Source: Burkholderiales bacterium
Lineage (GTDB): Bacteria; Pseudomonadota; Gammaproteobacteria; Burkholderiales; SG8-39
Direction of reading: 5' to 3'
NCBI GenBank assembly: GCA_005777205.1
Contig: SXNB01000074.1
Location: forward strand, 1-8,017
Length of the DNA: 8,017 nt
The notes below the pieces were generated by a model that was not told the origin of the DNA, searched no databases, and worked only from the letters and a program-made list of their open reading frames with translations. This document shows, piece after piece, positions 1 to 5,614 of this stretch. Within the stretch, counting starts at the first letter, position 1; every line of letters begins with the position of its first letter. Position numbers and translations under genes: made by a program.

Positions 1-491
1 CGACCCAGATCTACGACCTGCACCGCCTTGCGCACCATGTCTCCGGCGGGTTGATCGTCACGCTTCCCGGCCCCGACGAGGATCACAACCCCGCGACCGC
101 GGGCCGGCTGTCGGAAGTGCTTGCCGCGCGCTCTGACATCCCCTACGAGAAGCGCATCGAAGTGGCCCGCTTCATCGAGGATCTGACCGCCAGCTACCAG
201 GGTGGTTGGTACTCGGTCATCAGCCTGCACGGCGGCGGTTCGCCGGAGGCGATGAAAATGGAGATCTGGCGCAACTACCCGCTCGGCAACAAGGTCGACC
301 TCGTCGAGCGGCTGCTCGAGCGCGGCATCATTACCGACGAAACCCGCAAGATCACCCGCAACCGCCAGCCCGGACGCTGCTGCGACACCGGCTGCGTCGT
401 TCCTGCCGCGCCGCAAATGACGGCATTGCCCGGCCCGCAGACGATCGAGCCTGCCGCCATTGGCGGACGCCGCGTCGGCGTGGTCAAGTAG
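1..491 (+). CDS. HpaB / 4-hydroxybutyryl-CoA dehydratase superfamily protein, C-terminal part (5' end outside window)
   Basis: The reading frame is open from base 3 to a TAG at 489-491 and has no start inside the window, so only about 162 C-terminal residues are visible. They include GGLIVTLPGPDEDHNP, then an RxDxPxEKR-type helix (RSDIPYEKRIEVARFIEDLT), then LHGGGSPEAMKMEIWR. This order matches the C-terminal helical domain of flavoproteins in the 4-hydroxyphenylacetate 3-monooxygenase (HpaB) / 4-hydroxybutyryl-CoA dehydratase (AbfD) superfamily. The family covers FAD-dependent aromatic hydroxylases and [4Fe-4S]/FAD dehydratase-isomerases. The residues that separate the two (the cluster ligands) lie upstream of the window, so the reaction cannot be assigned. 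About 45 residues follow the conserved core, including a Cys-rich RCCDTGC stretch at 375-395, which looks unusual. The stop is 14 bases before the next gene's GTG start, suggesting an operon with the hydrolase and lyase genes. Superfamily assignment is fairly sure; function is open. Confidence 0.8.
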   Translation, partial: TQIYDLHRLAHHVSGGLIVTLPGPDEDHNPATAGRLSEVLAARSDIPYEKRIEVARFIEDLTASYQGGWYSVISLHGGGSPEAMKMEIWRNYPLGNKVDLVERLLERGIITDETRKITRNRQPGRCCDTGCVVPAAPQMTALPGPQTIEPAAIGGRRVGVVK

Positions 492-496
492 CGAGC

Positions 497-500
497 AGGA
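497..500 (+). promoter_or_regulatory. Ribosome binding site deciding a GTG start at 506
   Basis: AGGA lies five bases upstream of GTG 506, while the in-frame ATG at 530 has no purine-rich stretch at a usable distance. This favours the GTG start of the hydrolase gene. Confidence 0.5.
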
Positions 501-505
501 CGCCG

Positions 506-1072
506 GTGACGAGCCCGCGCGCCCACGCCATGGAATCGAGCCGCGTCGCGCTGCTCGTCATCGATGTCCAGGGCCGGCTCGCGCCGCGTATCATCGGCGC
601 CGATGGGATCGAGCAGCGCTGCATCGCGCTGGTGCAAGGCGCCAAGGCCTTGCAGATTCCCGTGTTTCTGACCGAGCATTGTCCCGAGGCCCTCGGTGCC
701 ACCCTGCCGACTATTCGAGGGCTGGTCGCGGAATCGGCGATTTTCGCCAAGCGTCATTTCTCCGCGATGAACGAACCGGCGCTGCCCGAGGCCCTCAAGC
801 GGAGCGGGCGCAACCAGGTCCTTGTCGCCGGTATGGAAGCGCATATCTGCGTCATGCAGACCATGCTCGGCCTGCTGCAGGCGAACTACCGCTGCTGGCT
901 GGCCACGGACGCGATCGGCTCGCGCCGGCAGGAGGATCGGCAAGCCACGATCGAACGTCTGCGCGACGCAGGCGCCACGCTCGCGAGCGCCGAGATGGCG
1001 CTGTTCGAGTGGGCGAAGCACGCCGACCATCCGGCCTTTCGCACCATCCTTTCGCTCGTTAAGGCCTATTGA
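506..1072 (+). CDS. Isochorismatase-like cysteine hydrolase
   Basis: This encodes a 188-residue cytosolic protein of the isochorismatase-like fold (YcaC/nicotinamidase/N-carbamoylsarcosine amidase group), a normal length for the family. The expected Asp-Lys-Cys triad is visible: Asp20 in LLVIDVQ, Lys82 in FAKRHFSAM, and Cys115 in GMEAHICVMQT. The family mostly hydrolyses C-N bonds of amides through a cysteine thioester intermediate; a few members cleave vinyl ethers. The substrate cannot be predicted here. It sits between an HpaB/AbfD-like gene (14-base gap) and a CoA-ester lyase gene (10-base gap), so it is probably co-transcribed with both. An amidase that releases a carboxylic acid for the neighbouring pathway would fit, but that is inference. 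The start is taken as GTG 506 because of its ribosome binding site. ATG 530, giving 180 residues, is the alternative and removes only an unconserved leader. Confidence 0.85.
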   Translation: MTSPRAHAMESSRVALLVIDVQGRLAPRIIGADGIEQRCIALVQGAKALQIPVFLTEHCPEALGATLPTIRGLVAESAIFAKRHFSAMNEPALPEALKRSGRNQVLVAGMEAHICVMQTMLGLLQANYRCWLATDAIGSRRQEDRQATIERLRDAGATLASAEMALFEWAKHADHPAFRTILSLVKAY

Positions 1073-1074
1073 GG
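1071..1074 (+). promoter_or_regulatory. Ribosome binding site of the CoA-ester lyase gene
   Basis: GAGG overlaps the TGA stop (1070-1072) of the hydrolase gene and sits eight bases before ATG 1083. It supports that start and suggests coupled translation. Confidence 0.5.
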
Positions 1075-1082
1075 CGCTATCC

Positions 1083-2000
1083 ATGGCAAACACCCAGAGC
1101 TCCGTCCTGCGCAGCTTCCTGTTCGCGCCGGGCAATCACCCGCGGCGCGTCGAGAAGGCGCTTTCCCTCGGTGCCGACGCAGTAATCCTCGACCTGGAGG
1201 ACGCGGTGGCGGTCGCCGAGAAGGCCGCGACGCGCCAGACGATCGTCGCGGCCTTGTCCCGCCCCAGGCGCTGCAGGGGATACGTGCGCGTCAATGCGAT
1301 CGGCACCCCCTGGTGCCTGCGCGACCTGATGGACGTGGTCGGGCCTGGCCTGGACGGCATCGTGCTGCCCAAGGTGGAATCGGCCGCCGATTTGCGCACC
1401 ATCGACTGGCTGATCACCAACTTGGAGCGCGAGCGCGGACTGCCGCTGGGCCGGATCGACCTGATGCCGATCATAGAGACAGCGGTCGGCTTCTCGCGCC
1501 TGGACAGGATCCTCGGCGCGCGCACACTGCGGGACACCCCCGGCCCCTGGCGGGTCAGACGCATCAGCTTCGGCGCCGGCGATTTCACCAACGACGTCGG
1601 CATGACCTGGACGCCGGGCGAGGAGGAACTCTCCGAGTTGCGTGTGCGGATGATCGTCTCCTCGCGCGCCGCCGGCCTCGAGCCGCCGGTCGACACGGTG
1701 TGGATTCACCTGCAGGACCCTGCGGCACTGCGGCGCTCGGTCGAGCGCAGCCTGCGCATGGGGTTCCAGGGACGGCTGTGCATCCACCCCGATCAGGTCG
1801 CGGTGGTCAACGAAATCTTCACCCCGACGACCGAGGCGGTCGCGAGGGCGCAGCGTATCGTCAAGGCCTTCGAGGAGGCCGAAGCGGCGGGCCTTGCCGC
1901 GATACAGGTGGACGGCGTCTTCGTCGACTACCCGATCGTCTACCGGGCGCAGCGTACGCTGGCGGCAAGCGCCGCCATCGGCAAGCTGGACCCGGTCTGA
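1083..2000 (+). CDS. HpcH/HpaI aldolase / citrate lyase beta (CitE)-like CoA-ester lyase
   Basis: This 305-residue protein has the TIM-barrel pattern of CitE/malyl-CoA lyase enzymes, which reversibly split (methyl)malyl-, citramalyl- or citryl-CoA type thioesters into an acyl-CoA and a 2-oxo acid with Mg2+. Visible motifs in order are RSFLFAPGN (10-18), AVILDLEDAV (33-42), YVRVN with Arg69 (67-71), VLPKVES (94-100), MPIIET with Glu132 (128-133), FGAGDFTNDVG with Asp167 (163-173), and QGRLCIHPDQ (229-238). Glu132 and Asp167 are the expected metal ligands, and Arg69 is in the usual place for substrate carboxylate binding. The length is typical of stand-alone lyases such as citramalyl-CoA or beta-methylmalyl-CoA lyase. 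Many CitE-like proteins have GAED where this has GAGD. The start has a GAGG eight bases upstream. It is the last gene before the transporter operon. With the CoA-transferases and MaoC hydratase on the other strand it could be the carbon-carbon cleaving last step. Exact substrate is unknown. Confidence 0.88.
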   Translation: MANTQSSVLRSFLFAPGNHPRRVEKALSLGADAVILDLEDAVAVAEKAATRQTIVAALSRPRRCRGYVRVNAIGTPWCLRDLMDVVGPGLDGIVLPKVESAADLRTIDWLITNLERERGLPLGRIDLMPIIETAVGFSRLDRILGARTLRDTPGPWRVRRISFGAGDFTNDVGMTWTPGEEELSELRVRMIVSSRAAGLEPPVDTVWIHLQDPAALRRSVERSLRMGFQGRLCIHPDQVAVVNEIFTPTTEAVARAQRIVKAFEEAEAAGLAAIQVDGVFVDYPIVYRAQRTLAASAAIGKLDPV

Positions 2001-2068
2001 GCGTTGGTTGCCCGTTATTCCGGGAGTTCCTTCACGAGCAGCCGATAGGTTAAAATGTTAGTGTTTCC

Positions 2069-2090
2069 CGGCCGGCATGAGAGCCGGTTG
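2069..2090 (+). other. Small inverted repeat in the dctP leader
   Basis: CCGGC (2072-2076) and GCCGG (2083-2087) pair around the loop ATGAGA. Two G-U pairs and one G-C pair extend the stem to 2069/2090. It lies between the candidate -10 box and the ribosome binding site. It has no T-run, so it is not a classical terminator. It could be a 5' UTR hairpin or a protein site, or chance in GC-rich DNA. Confidence 0.25.
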
Positions 2091-2103
2091 ACATCACCTT
2101 CTG

Positions 2104-2109
2104 AGGAGG
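2104..2109 (+). promoter_or_regulatory. Strong ribosome binding site of dctP
   Basis: A full AGGAGG sits six bases before ATG 2116. It is the best Shine-Dalgarno sequence in the window, consistent with the high expression usual for periplasmic binding proteins, and it fixes the dctP start. Confidence 0.8.
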
Positions 2110-2115
2110 AGACAC

Positions 2116-3255
2116 ATGAGGCAATTCACGACGCGACGTCTTTCCACCAAGGCCGCTGCCGGTGCGCTGGTAGCGGCGCTTGCCGCAGGCGCCGCCCTTC
2201 CCGACCGTGATGCCTTCGCGCAGGCGATCAAGCCCGTGGTGCTGCGCTTTGCGGCGGACTTCCCGCCCGCACCGCATCCCGCCGGCATTGCGATGAACTA
2301 CTTCAAGGACCGACTGCCACAGGTTATTCCGGGAAGCGAAGCGCGCCTGTATTTCGCCGGTGCCTTGTACACCATCCCGGAGGCCTTCGAGGCCATGCGT
2401 CAGGGCAACCTGGAGATGTCCTGGCTGCAGATGGGCAAGGCGGCGCCGGTCGATGCCTGGATGATGACGATGGTTGGCCCCGGAATCCTGACCACCGTCG
2501 GTGCCGTGGATCATCTTGAGACGACCAAGACCTACCAGATGCTGGTCGACCGGCTGCAGAAGAACCAGCTGATCCGGGTGTTCGGATCCGGGCACATGAG
2601 CTTCGGCATGGGCGTGGGCGGCAAGAAGCGCTACCTGACCCCCGGCGACTTCAGCGGCCGCAAGATCCGCAGCATGGGCCCGGTCGAGAATGCGTCGCTG
2701 GAAGTGTGGAAAGCGAGCCCGGTCGTGATGGCCTTCGGCGAAGTGCCGACGGCGCTGGAATCCGGCGTCATCGACGGTTTGCAGACCAGCATTGGCGGCT
2801 GGCTCGCGGTGCGCCAGCAGGCACCCTTCTACACTACGGGCGGCGCAGGCGCATTCACTAGCGACTACTACATTGTTAGCGCAAGCCGTCGCTGGTGGGA
2901 CCGCCAGCCCAAGCCGACCCAGGAAGCGCTCGAGAAGGTCATCATGGAGACCATCCAGATGCAGAAGGAATTGAACTGGTGCGTCGACAAAATGACCTAC
3001 GACAAGTACGGCACCAAGGACCCGTCCAAGCCGGGCGTGTACTGGATGAATCCGCAGGAGGTGTCCGCGTTCACCGGTTCCATGGGCGATGCGCCGGCGC
3101 GCTACATCAAGAGCAAGACCCCTGCCGCGGTCAGTCCGTGGGTCGACACCTTCATCAAGGAGGGACGCGAGCTGTCGCAGAAGCACCCGGTGGGGTCGTC
3201 CTGGATCGAGAAGATAGACTGCTCCAAGCACGCCTCGAAGATCGTCATCCGCTGA
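2116..3255 (+). CDS. dctP: TRAP transporter substrate-binding protein, DctP family
   Basis: This encodes a 379-residue periplasmic binding protein for a tripartite ATP-independent transporter, which captures an organic anion and delivers it to the DctQM permease. A signal peptide is visible: a basic N-terminus (RQFTTRR), an Ala/Gly/Leu-rich core (about 13-29), and a probable cleavage site after AFA at residues 33-35. The mature protein has the family pattern: LRFAADFPP (43-51), a GNLEMSW segment (98-104), GRKIRSMG (181-188) with Arg185 in the position of the conserved carboxylate-binding arginine, and FGEVPTALESGVIDG (207-221). The length is somewhat above the usual 320-350. The start is fixed by the AGGAGG six bases upstream. 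The dctQ and dctM genes follow at once. Arg185 points to a carboxylate ligand. The enzymes on both sides make a dicarboxylate or another acid handled as a CoA ester plausible, but the ligand is not determined. The TRRLSTK string is only vaguely Tat-like; Sec export is more likely. Confidence 0.93.
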   Translation: MRQFTTRRLSTKAAAGALVAALAAGAALPDRDAFAQAIKPVVLRFAADFPPAPHPAGIAMNYFKDRLPQVIPGSEARLYFAGALYTIPEAFEAMRQGNLEMSWLQMGKAAPVDAWMMTMVGPGILTTVGAVDHLETTKTYQMLVDRLQKNQLIRVFGSGHMSFGMGVGGKKRYLTPGDFSGRKIRSMGPVENASLEVWKASPVVMAFGEVPTALESGVIDGLQTSIGGWLAVRQQAPFYTTGGAGAFTSDYYIVSASRRWWDRQPKPTQEALEKVIMETIQMQKELNWCVDKMTYDKYGTKDPSKPGVYWMNPQEVSAFTGSMGDAPARYIKSKTPAAVSPWVDTFIKEGRELSQKHPVGSSWIEKIDCSKHASKIVIR

Positions 3256-3266
3256 TGGTCAACTGA

Positions 3267-3818
3267 GTGGAAAAAGCGTACGCGTTCTGGCGCGCGTTCC
3301 AGGACAAGATCCTGGCGCGCGTCGCCGGACTGCTGCTGGTCGGCTGCACCCTGCTCGCGCTGCTCGAGGTGGGCCGGCGCTATGCCTTGGGGGTGTCCTT
3401 CGAGTGGCAGCAGGACGCGGTCACGTTCTTCATGCTGAGCGGGATCTATCTCTATTTCAGCGTGGCGCAACGCAAGAACTCGCACCTTGCAGTCACGGTC
3501 GTGCCGGAACTGTGCGCGGTCGCGGGGCCAGGCGCGAAGCGCGCCGGGGAGTTCGTGAAGGCCGTGGCGCTGGCGTTCTCCATGGTGTTCCTCGCGCTGG
3601 TGTTCTGGTGGGGCATCCCGGAGGTGGAGGACGCCATCAAGTACGAGAGCCGCACCGAGAGCCTGGGATTCCCGATGTGGCCGTTCCTGCTCGCGCTGCT
3701 GCTGGGTTTCGGCTTCATGGCGGTGACGCAGGTGTTCCAGCTCTGGTTCTCGATCCAGAAGCTGCTCGGACGCCCGGTGCCGGAGTTCCCGGAAGACGCA
3801 GAAGAGGGCGGGCACTGA
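3267..3818 (+). CDS. dctQ: TRAP transporter small permease, DctQ family
   Basis: This encodes a 183-residue inner-membrane protein with four predicted hydrophobic helices (about 15-35, 50-67, 97-117 and 136-160), as expected for the small TRAP permease that joins the binding protein to the large permease. The conserved stretch between helices 1 and 2 is present as EVGRRYALGVSFEWQQD (34-50), with the Arg/Tyr and Trp features typical of DctQ. The C-terminal tail is acidic. The start is GTG at 3267, 11 bases after the dctP stop, with no clear ribosome binding site. An in-frame ATG at 3255-3257 overlaps the dctP stop as TGATG but is cut off after three codons by a TGA at 3264-3266. The gene therefore probably depends on translational coupling from dctP. 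Four bases separate it from dctM. Confidence 0.92.
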   Translation: MEKAYAFWRAFQDKILARVAGLLLVGCTLLALLEVGRRYALGVSFEWQQDAVTFFMLSGIYLYFSVAQRKNSHLAVTVVPELCAVAGPGAKRAGEFVKAVALAFSMVFLALVFWWGIPEVEDAIKYESRTESLGFPMWPFLLALLLGFGFMAVTQVFQLWFSIQKLLGRPVPEFPEDAEEGGH

Positions 3819-3822
3819 ACCC

Positions 3823-5115
3823 ATGAATCTCGTTGGCCTCGTCCTGCTGGTCCTGCTCGTGCTGTCGGTGCCGATCGGCATCGCCCTCAGCGCCGCGGCG
3901 GCCTCCTACATCATGTTCGATCCGGTGCTGGAACCGACCGTGATCTTCCGCGCCTTCTTCAGCTTCATCGGCAAGTACTCGCTGATGGCGATACCGCTGT
4001 TCATCTTCGCCGGCTTCCTGATGGAGAAGACAGGGCTGGTGTCCCAGTTGTTCCGTTTCGCCGATTCGCTGGTAGGCCACCTGCCGGGAGGCTTTGGGGT
4101 CGCCACGGTGCTCGCCTGCGTGCTGTTCGGCGCCATCTCGGGCTCCAGCGTCGCCATGGCGGCGGCGATGTCGGTGATCGCGATTCCCGAAATGCGAAAG
4201 CGAGGCTACCCCGACTGGCTCTCTGGCGGACTGGTGGCCACTGCGGGCGGCATCGCGATGCTCATCCCGCCCAGCATCATCCTGCTGGTCTATGGCATCG
4301 TCACCGAGACCTCCATCGTCGAGCTCTTTTTCGCCGGCATCATCCCGGGCTTGATGCTGGCCACCGGCAACGCCCTCAGCGTGATGGGCATCGCGATCTA
4401 CCTGAAGCTGCCACGCAGCGGGAAATTCGAGGCCGCGCGCGTGTGGAAGGAATTCCTTGGCGCGGCGCCCGCGCTAGGCATGCCTGTCGTCATCCTGGGT
4501 GGCCTCTATGGCGGCCTGTTCACACCTACCGAGGCCGCTGCGGCCGCCTGCGGCTACGCCCTCCTCTACGGTGTCCTGAGCGGCCGCATGGCGTTCATCC
4601 GCCTGATCCTGCCCACTGCCGAGCGCGCGCTCAACCTGACCGCGGTGGTGGTGTTCCTGATCGGCAGCGTGGGCGTGTTCCAGTTTCTCGCCGCCAACAT
4701 GTACTGGCCGCAGAAGATCGCCGAAACGGTCACCAGCTGGGGCTTGACGCCGCTCGGCTTCATCTTTGCCTACATGTTCGTGCTCATCCTCCTGGGCATG
4801 TTCGTGGACGGCGTGGCGATGGTGATCCTGACGGTGCCGGTGATCTTCCCGATCGCCATGGCGCTCAAGATAGACCCGGTGCACCTGGCGATCATGATCA
4901 CGCTGAACGTGGAGATGGGGGTGGTGACGCCGCCGGTCGGCTTGAACCTGTTTGCGGTCAGCGGCACCTCAAAGATCCCGTTGCCGCAGGTGCTCAAGGG
5001 GACCATTCCGTTCTTCCTCGGCGACCTGGCAGTGCTGCTGCTGGTGATCTTCTTCCCGGCCCTCTCGACCTGGCTGCCAAGCCAGCTCGTCACCGACCAC
5101 TTCAAGGGCCGTTAG
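3823..5115 (+). CDS. dctM: TRAP transporter large permease, DctM family
   Basis: This encodes a 430-residue polytopic inner-membrane protein (around 11-12 hydrophobic segments) of normal length for DctM, the ion-coupled transport subunit of TRAP systems. Family hallmarks are visible: MAIPLFIFAGFLMEKTG near residues 55-71, LFGAISGSSVAMAAAM near 101-116, GGIAMLIPPSIILLVYG near 143-160, a GLFTPTEAAAAACGYAL segment near 230-245 and VVTPPVGLNLFAVSG near 366-380. These Gly/Ser/Pro-rich re-entrant segments form the substrate and Na+ site in the family. Translation starts at ATG 3823, four bases after the dctQ stop. A GAGGG 14 bases upstream is rather distant, so coupling to dctQ is likely. The gene ends only 15 bases before the stop of the opposing maoC-like gene. 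It appears intact. Confidence 0.95.
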   Translation: MNLVGLVLLVLLVLSVPIGIALSAAAASYIMFDPVLEPTVIFRAFFSFIGKYSLMAIPLFIFAGFLMEKTGLVSQLFRFADSLVGHLPGGFGVATVLACVLFGAISGSSVAMAAAMSVIAIPEMRKRGYPDWLSGGLVATAGGIAMLIPPSIILLVYGIVTETSIVELFFAGIIPGLMLATGNALSVMGIAIYLKLPRSGKFEAARVWKEFLGAAPALGMPVVILGGLYGGLFTPTEAAAAACGYALLYGVLSGRMAFIRLILPTAERALNLTAVVVFLIGSVGVFQFLAANMYWPQKIAETVTSWGLTPLGFIFAYMFVLILLGMFVDGVAMVILTVPVIFPIAMALKIDPVHLAIMITLNVEMGVVTPPVGLNLFAVSGTSKIPLPQVLKGTIPFFLGDLAVLLLVIFFPALSTWLPSQLVTDHFKGR

Positions 5116-5130
5116 CGCCGCCTGTCCGCC

Positions 5131-5607
5131 CTAGCCCGTCTCGTGCCCCCGCTTGGGAACGAGCACGGTGCGCTCGAAGCTCATGAATTCCGTTCCATCT
5201 GCTTTTTTTCCCACGGTGCGCACGGTCACCAGCCCCTGAGTCGGGCGCGACTTCGATTCGCGCTTGGCCAGCACTTCCGACTCGGCGTAGACGGTGTCGC
5301 CGACGAACACCGGCACGGTGAGCTTTATCTTGTCCCAGCCCAGGTTGCCGATCGCCCGGTAACTCACGTCGTCCACGCTCATCCCTACCACGATGGACAG
5401 GGTCAGGCAGCTGTTCACCAGCGGCTTGCCGAACTCGGTTCTCGCCGCATAGGCATGGTCGAAGTGCGCCGGGTGGTTGTTCATGGTGAGCAGCGTGAAC
5501 CAGGTGTTGTCGGCCTCGCTGATGGTGCGGCCGGGCCGGTGCTCGTAGATGTCACCGACCACGAAGTCCTCGTAGCTGCGGCCGTGGGTCGCGCGGATCC
5601 GTGTCAT
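5131..5607 (-). CDS. MaoC-like hotdog-fold acyl-CoA hydratase/dehydratase
   Basis: This encodes a 158-residue single-domain hotdog protein of the MaoC/(R)-specific enoyl-CoA hydratase family, which adds water to an enoyl-CoA or removes it from a hydroxyacyl-CoA. It opens with SYEDFVVGDIYEHRPGRTIS (11-30), continues with EADNTWFTLLTMNNHPAHFD (31-50) and ends with a KLTVPVFVGDTVYAESEV strand pair (95-112). Aligned by eye with the classical motif GDxNPLHxD, His48 and Pro46 are kept, but the catalytic Asp position is Asn43 and the motif Asn is His45. Asp33 is the nearest acidic residue before the motif. The EADN..FTLLTMN pattern resembles MaoC proteins annotated as mesaconyl- or itaconyl-CoA hydratase-like, from memory rather than a search. 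The start codon is seven bases after the CoA-transferase stop, with AAGGAG upstream inside that gene. It is the last gene of its operon. The hydratase role is well supported; the substrate is inferred from context only. Confidence 0.88.
   Translation of the reverse strand: MTRIRATHGRSYEDFVVGDIYEHRPGRTISEADNTWFTLLTMNNHPAHFDHAYAARTEFGKPLVNSCLTLSIVVGMSVDDVSYRAIGNLGWDKIKLTVPVFVGDTVYAESEVLAKRESKSRPTQGLVTVRTVGKKADGTEFMSFERTVLVPKRGHETG
5140..5163. terminator. Possible bidirectional factor-aided terminator hairpin at the convergent junction
   Basis: CTCGT-G-CCC (5140-5148) pairs with GGG-A-ACGAG (5155-5163) around a six-base loop, eight pairs with one mismatch. It lies 25 bases past the dctM stop, inside the 3' end of the maoC-like gene. 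There is no T-run on either strand, so it is not a canonical intrinsic terminator. A second pairing, CGTGC 5142-5146 with GCACG 5163-5167, overlaps it. Confidence 0.25.
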
Positions 5608-5614
5608 GCGGGGG

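Larger units (their letters stand above)
2001..2115 (+). promoter_or_regulatory. Intergenic leader with candidate promoter upstream of the TRAP operon
   Basis: This 115-base gap separates the lyase stop from dctP. It contains an AT-rich patch (2049-2066) that stands out in this GC-rich sequence and includes TAAAAT at 2051-2056, five of six matches to a sigma-70 -10 box. The best -35 candidate at 18-base spacing, TTCCTT at 2027-2032, is poor, so activator-dependent transcription is possible. No U-tract terminator follows the lyase gene, so read-through from upstream cannot be excluded. Confidence 0.35.

Noticed and set aside
206..529. Upstream extension of the hydrolase frame
   Set aside because: The extra residues are Arg-rich and overlap the HpaB/AbfD-like gene in another frame. 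The conserved hydrolase domain starts after ATG 530, and GTG 506 has the ribosome binding site.
2011..2024. CCCG...CGGG hairpin after the lyase gene as a terminator
   Set aside because: The stem is only four pairs and is not followed by a T-run.
2088..2093. Perfect TTGACA -35 hexamer upstream of dctP
   Set aside because: With a normal 17-base spacer the -10 box would fall on the dctP start codon, beyond the ribosome binding site, so it cannot drive a normal transcript for this gene.
2121..2151. Twin-arginine signal in DctP (TRRLSTK)
   Set aside because: The Phe and Leu of the Tat consensus are missing and the family normally uses Sec, so an ordinary signal peptide is more likely.
2014..2334. 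Direct repeat GTTATTCCGGGA at 2014-2025 and 2323-2334
   Set aside because: A single 12-base match in 8 kb is expected by chance, and the second copy is in dctP coding sequence.
2050..3231. Long minus-strand open frame of 393 codons opposite dctP
   Set aside because: Its translation is Arg/His/Leu/Asp-rich with no recognisable motif and mirrors the codon pattern of the well-supported dctP gene. Long antisense frames are common in GC-rich DNA.
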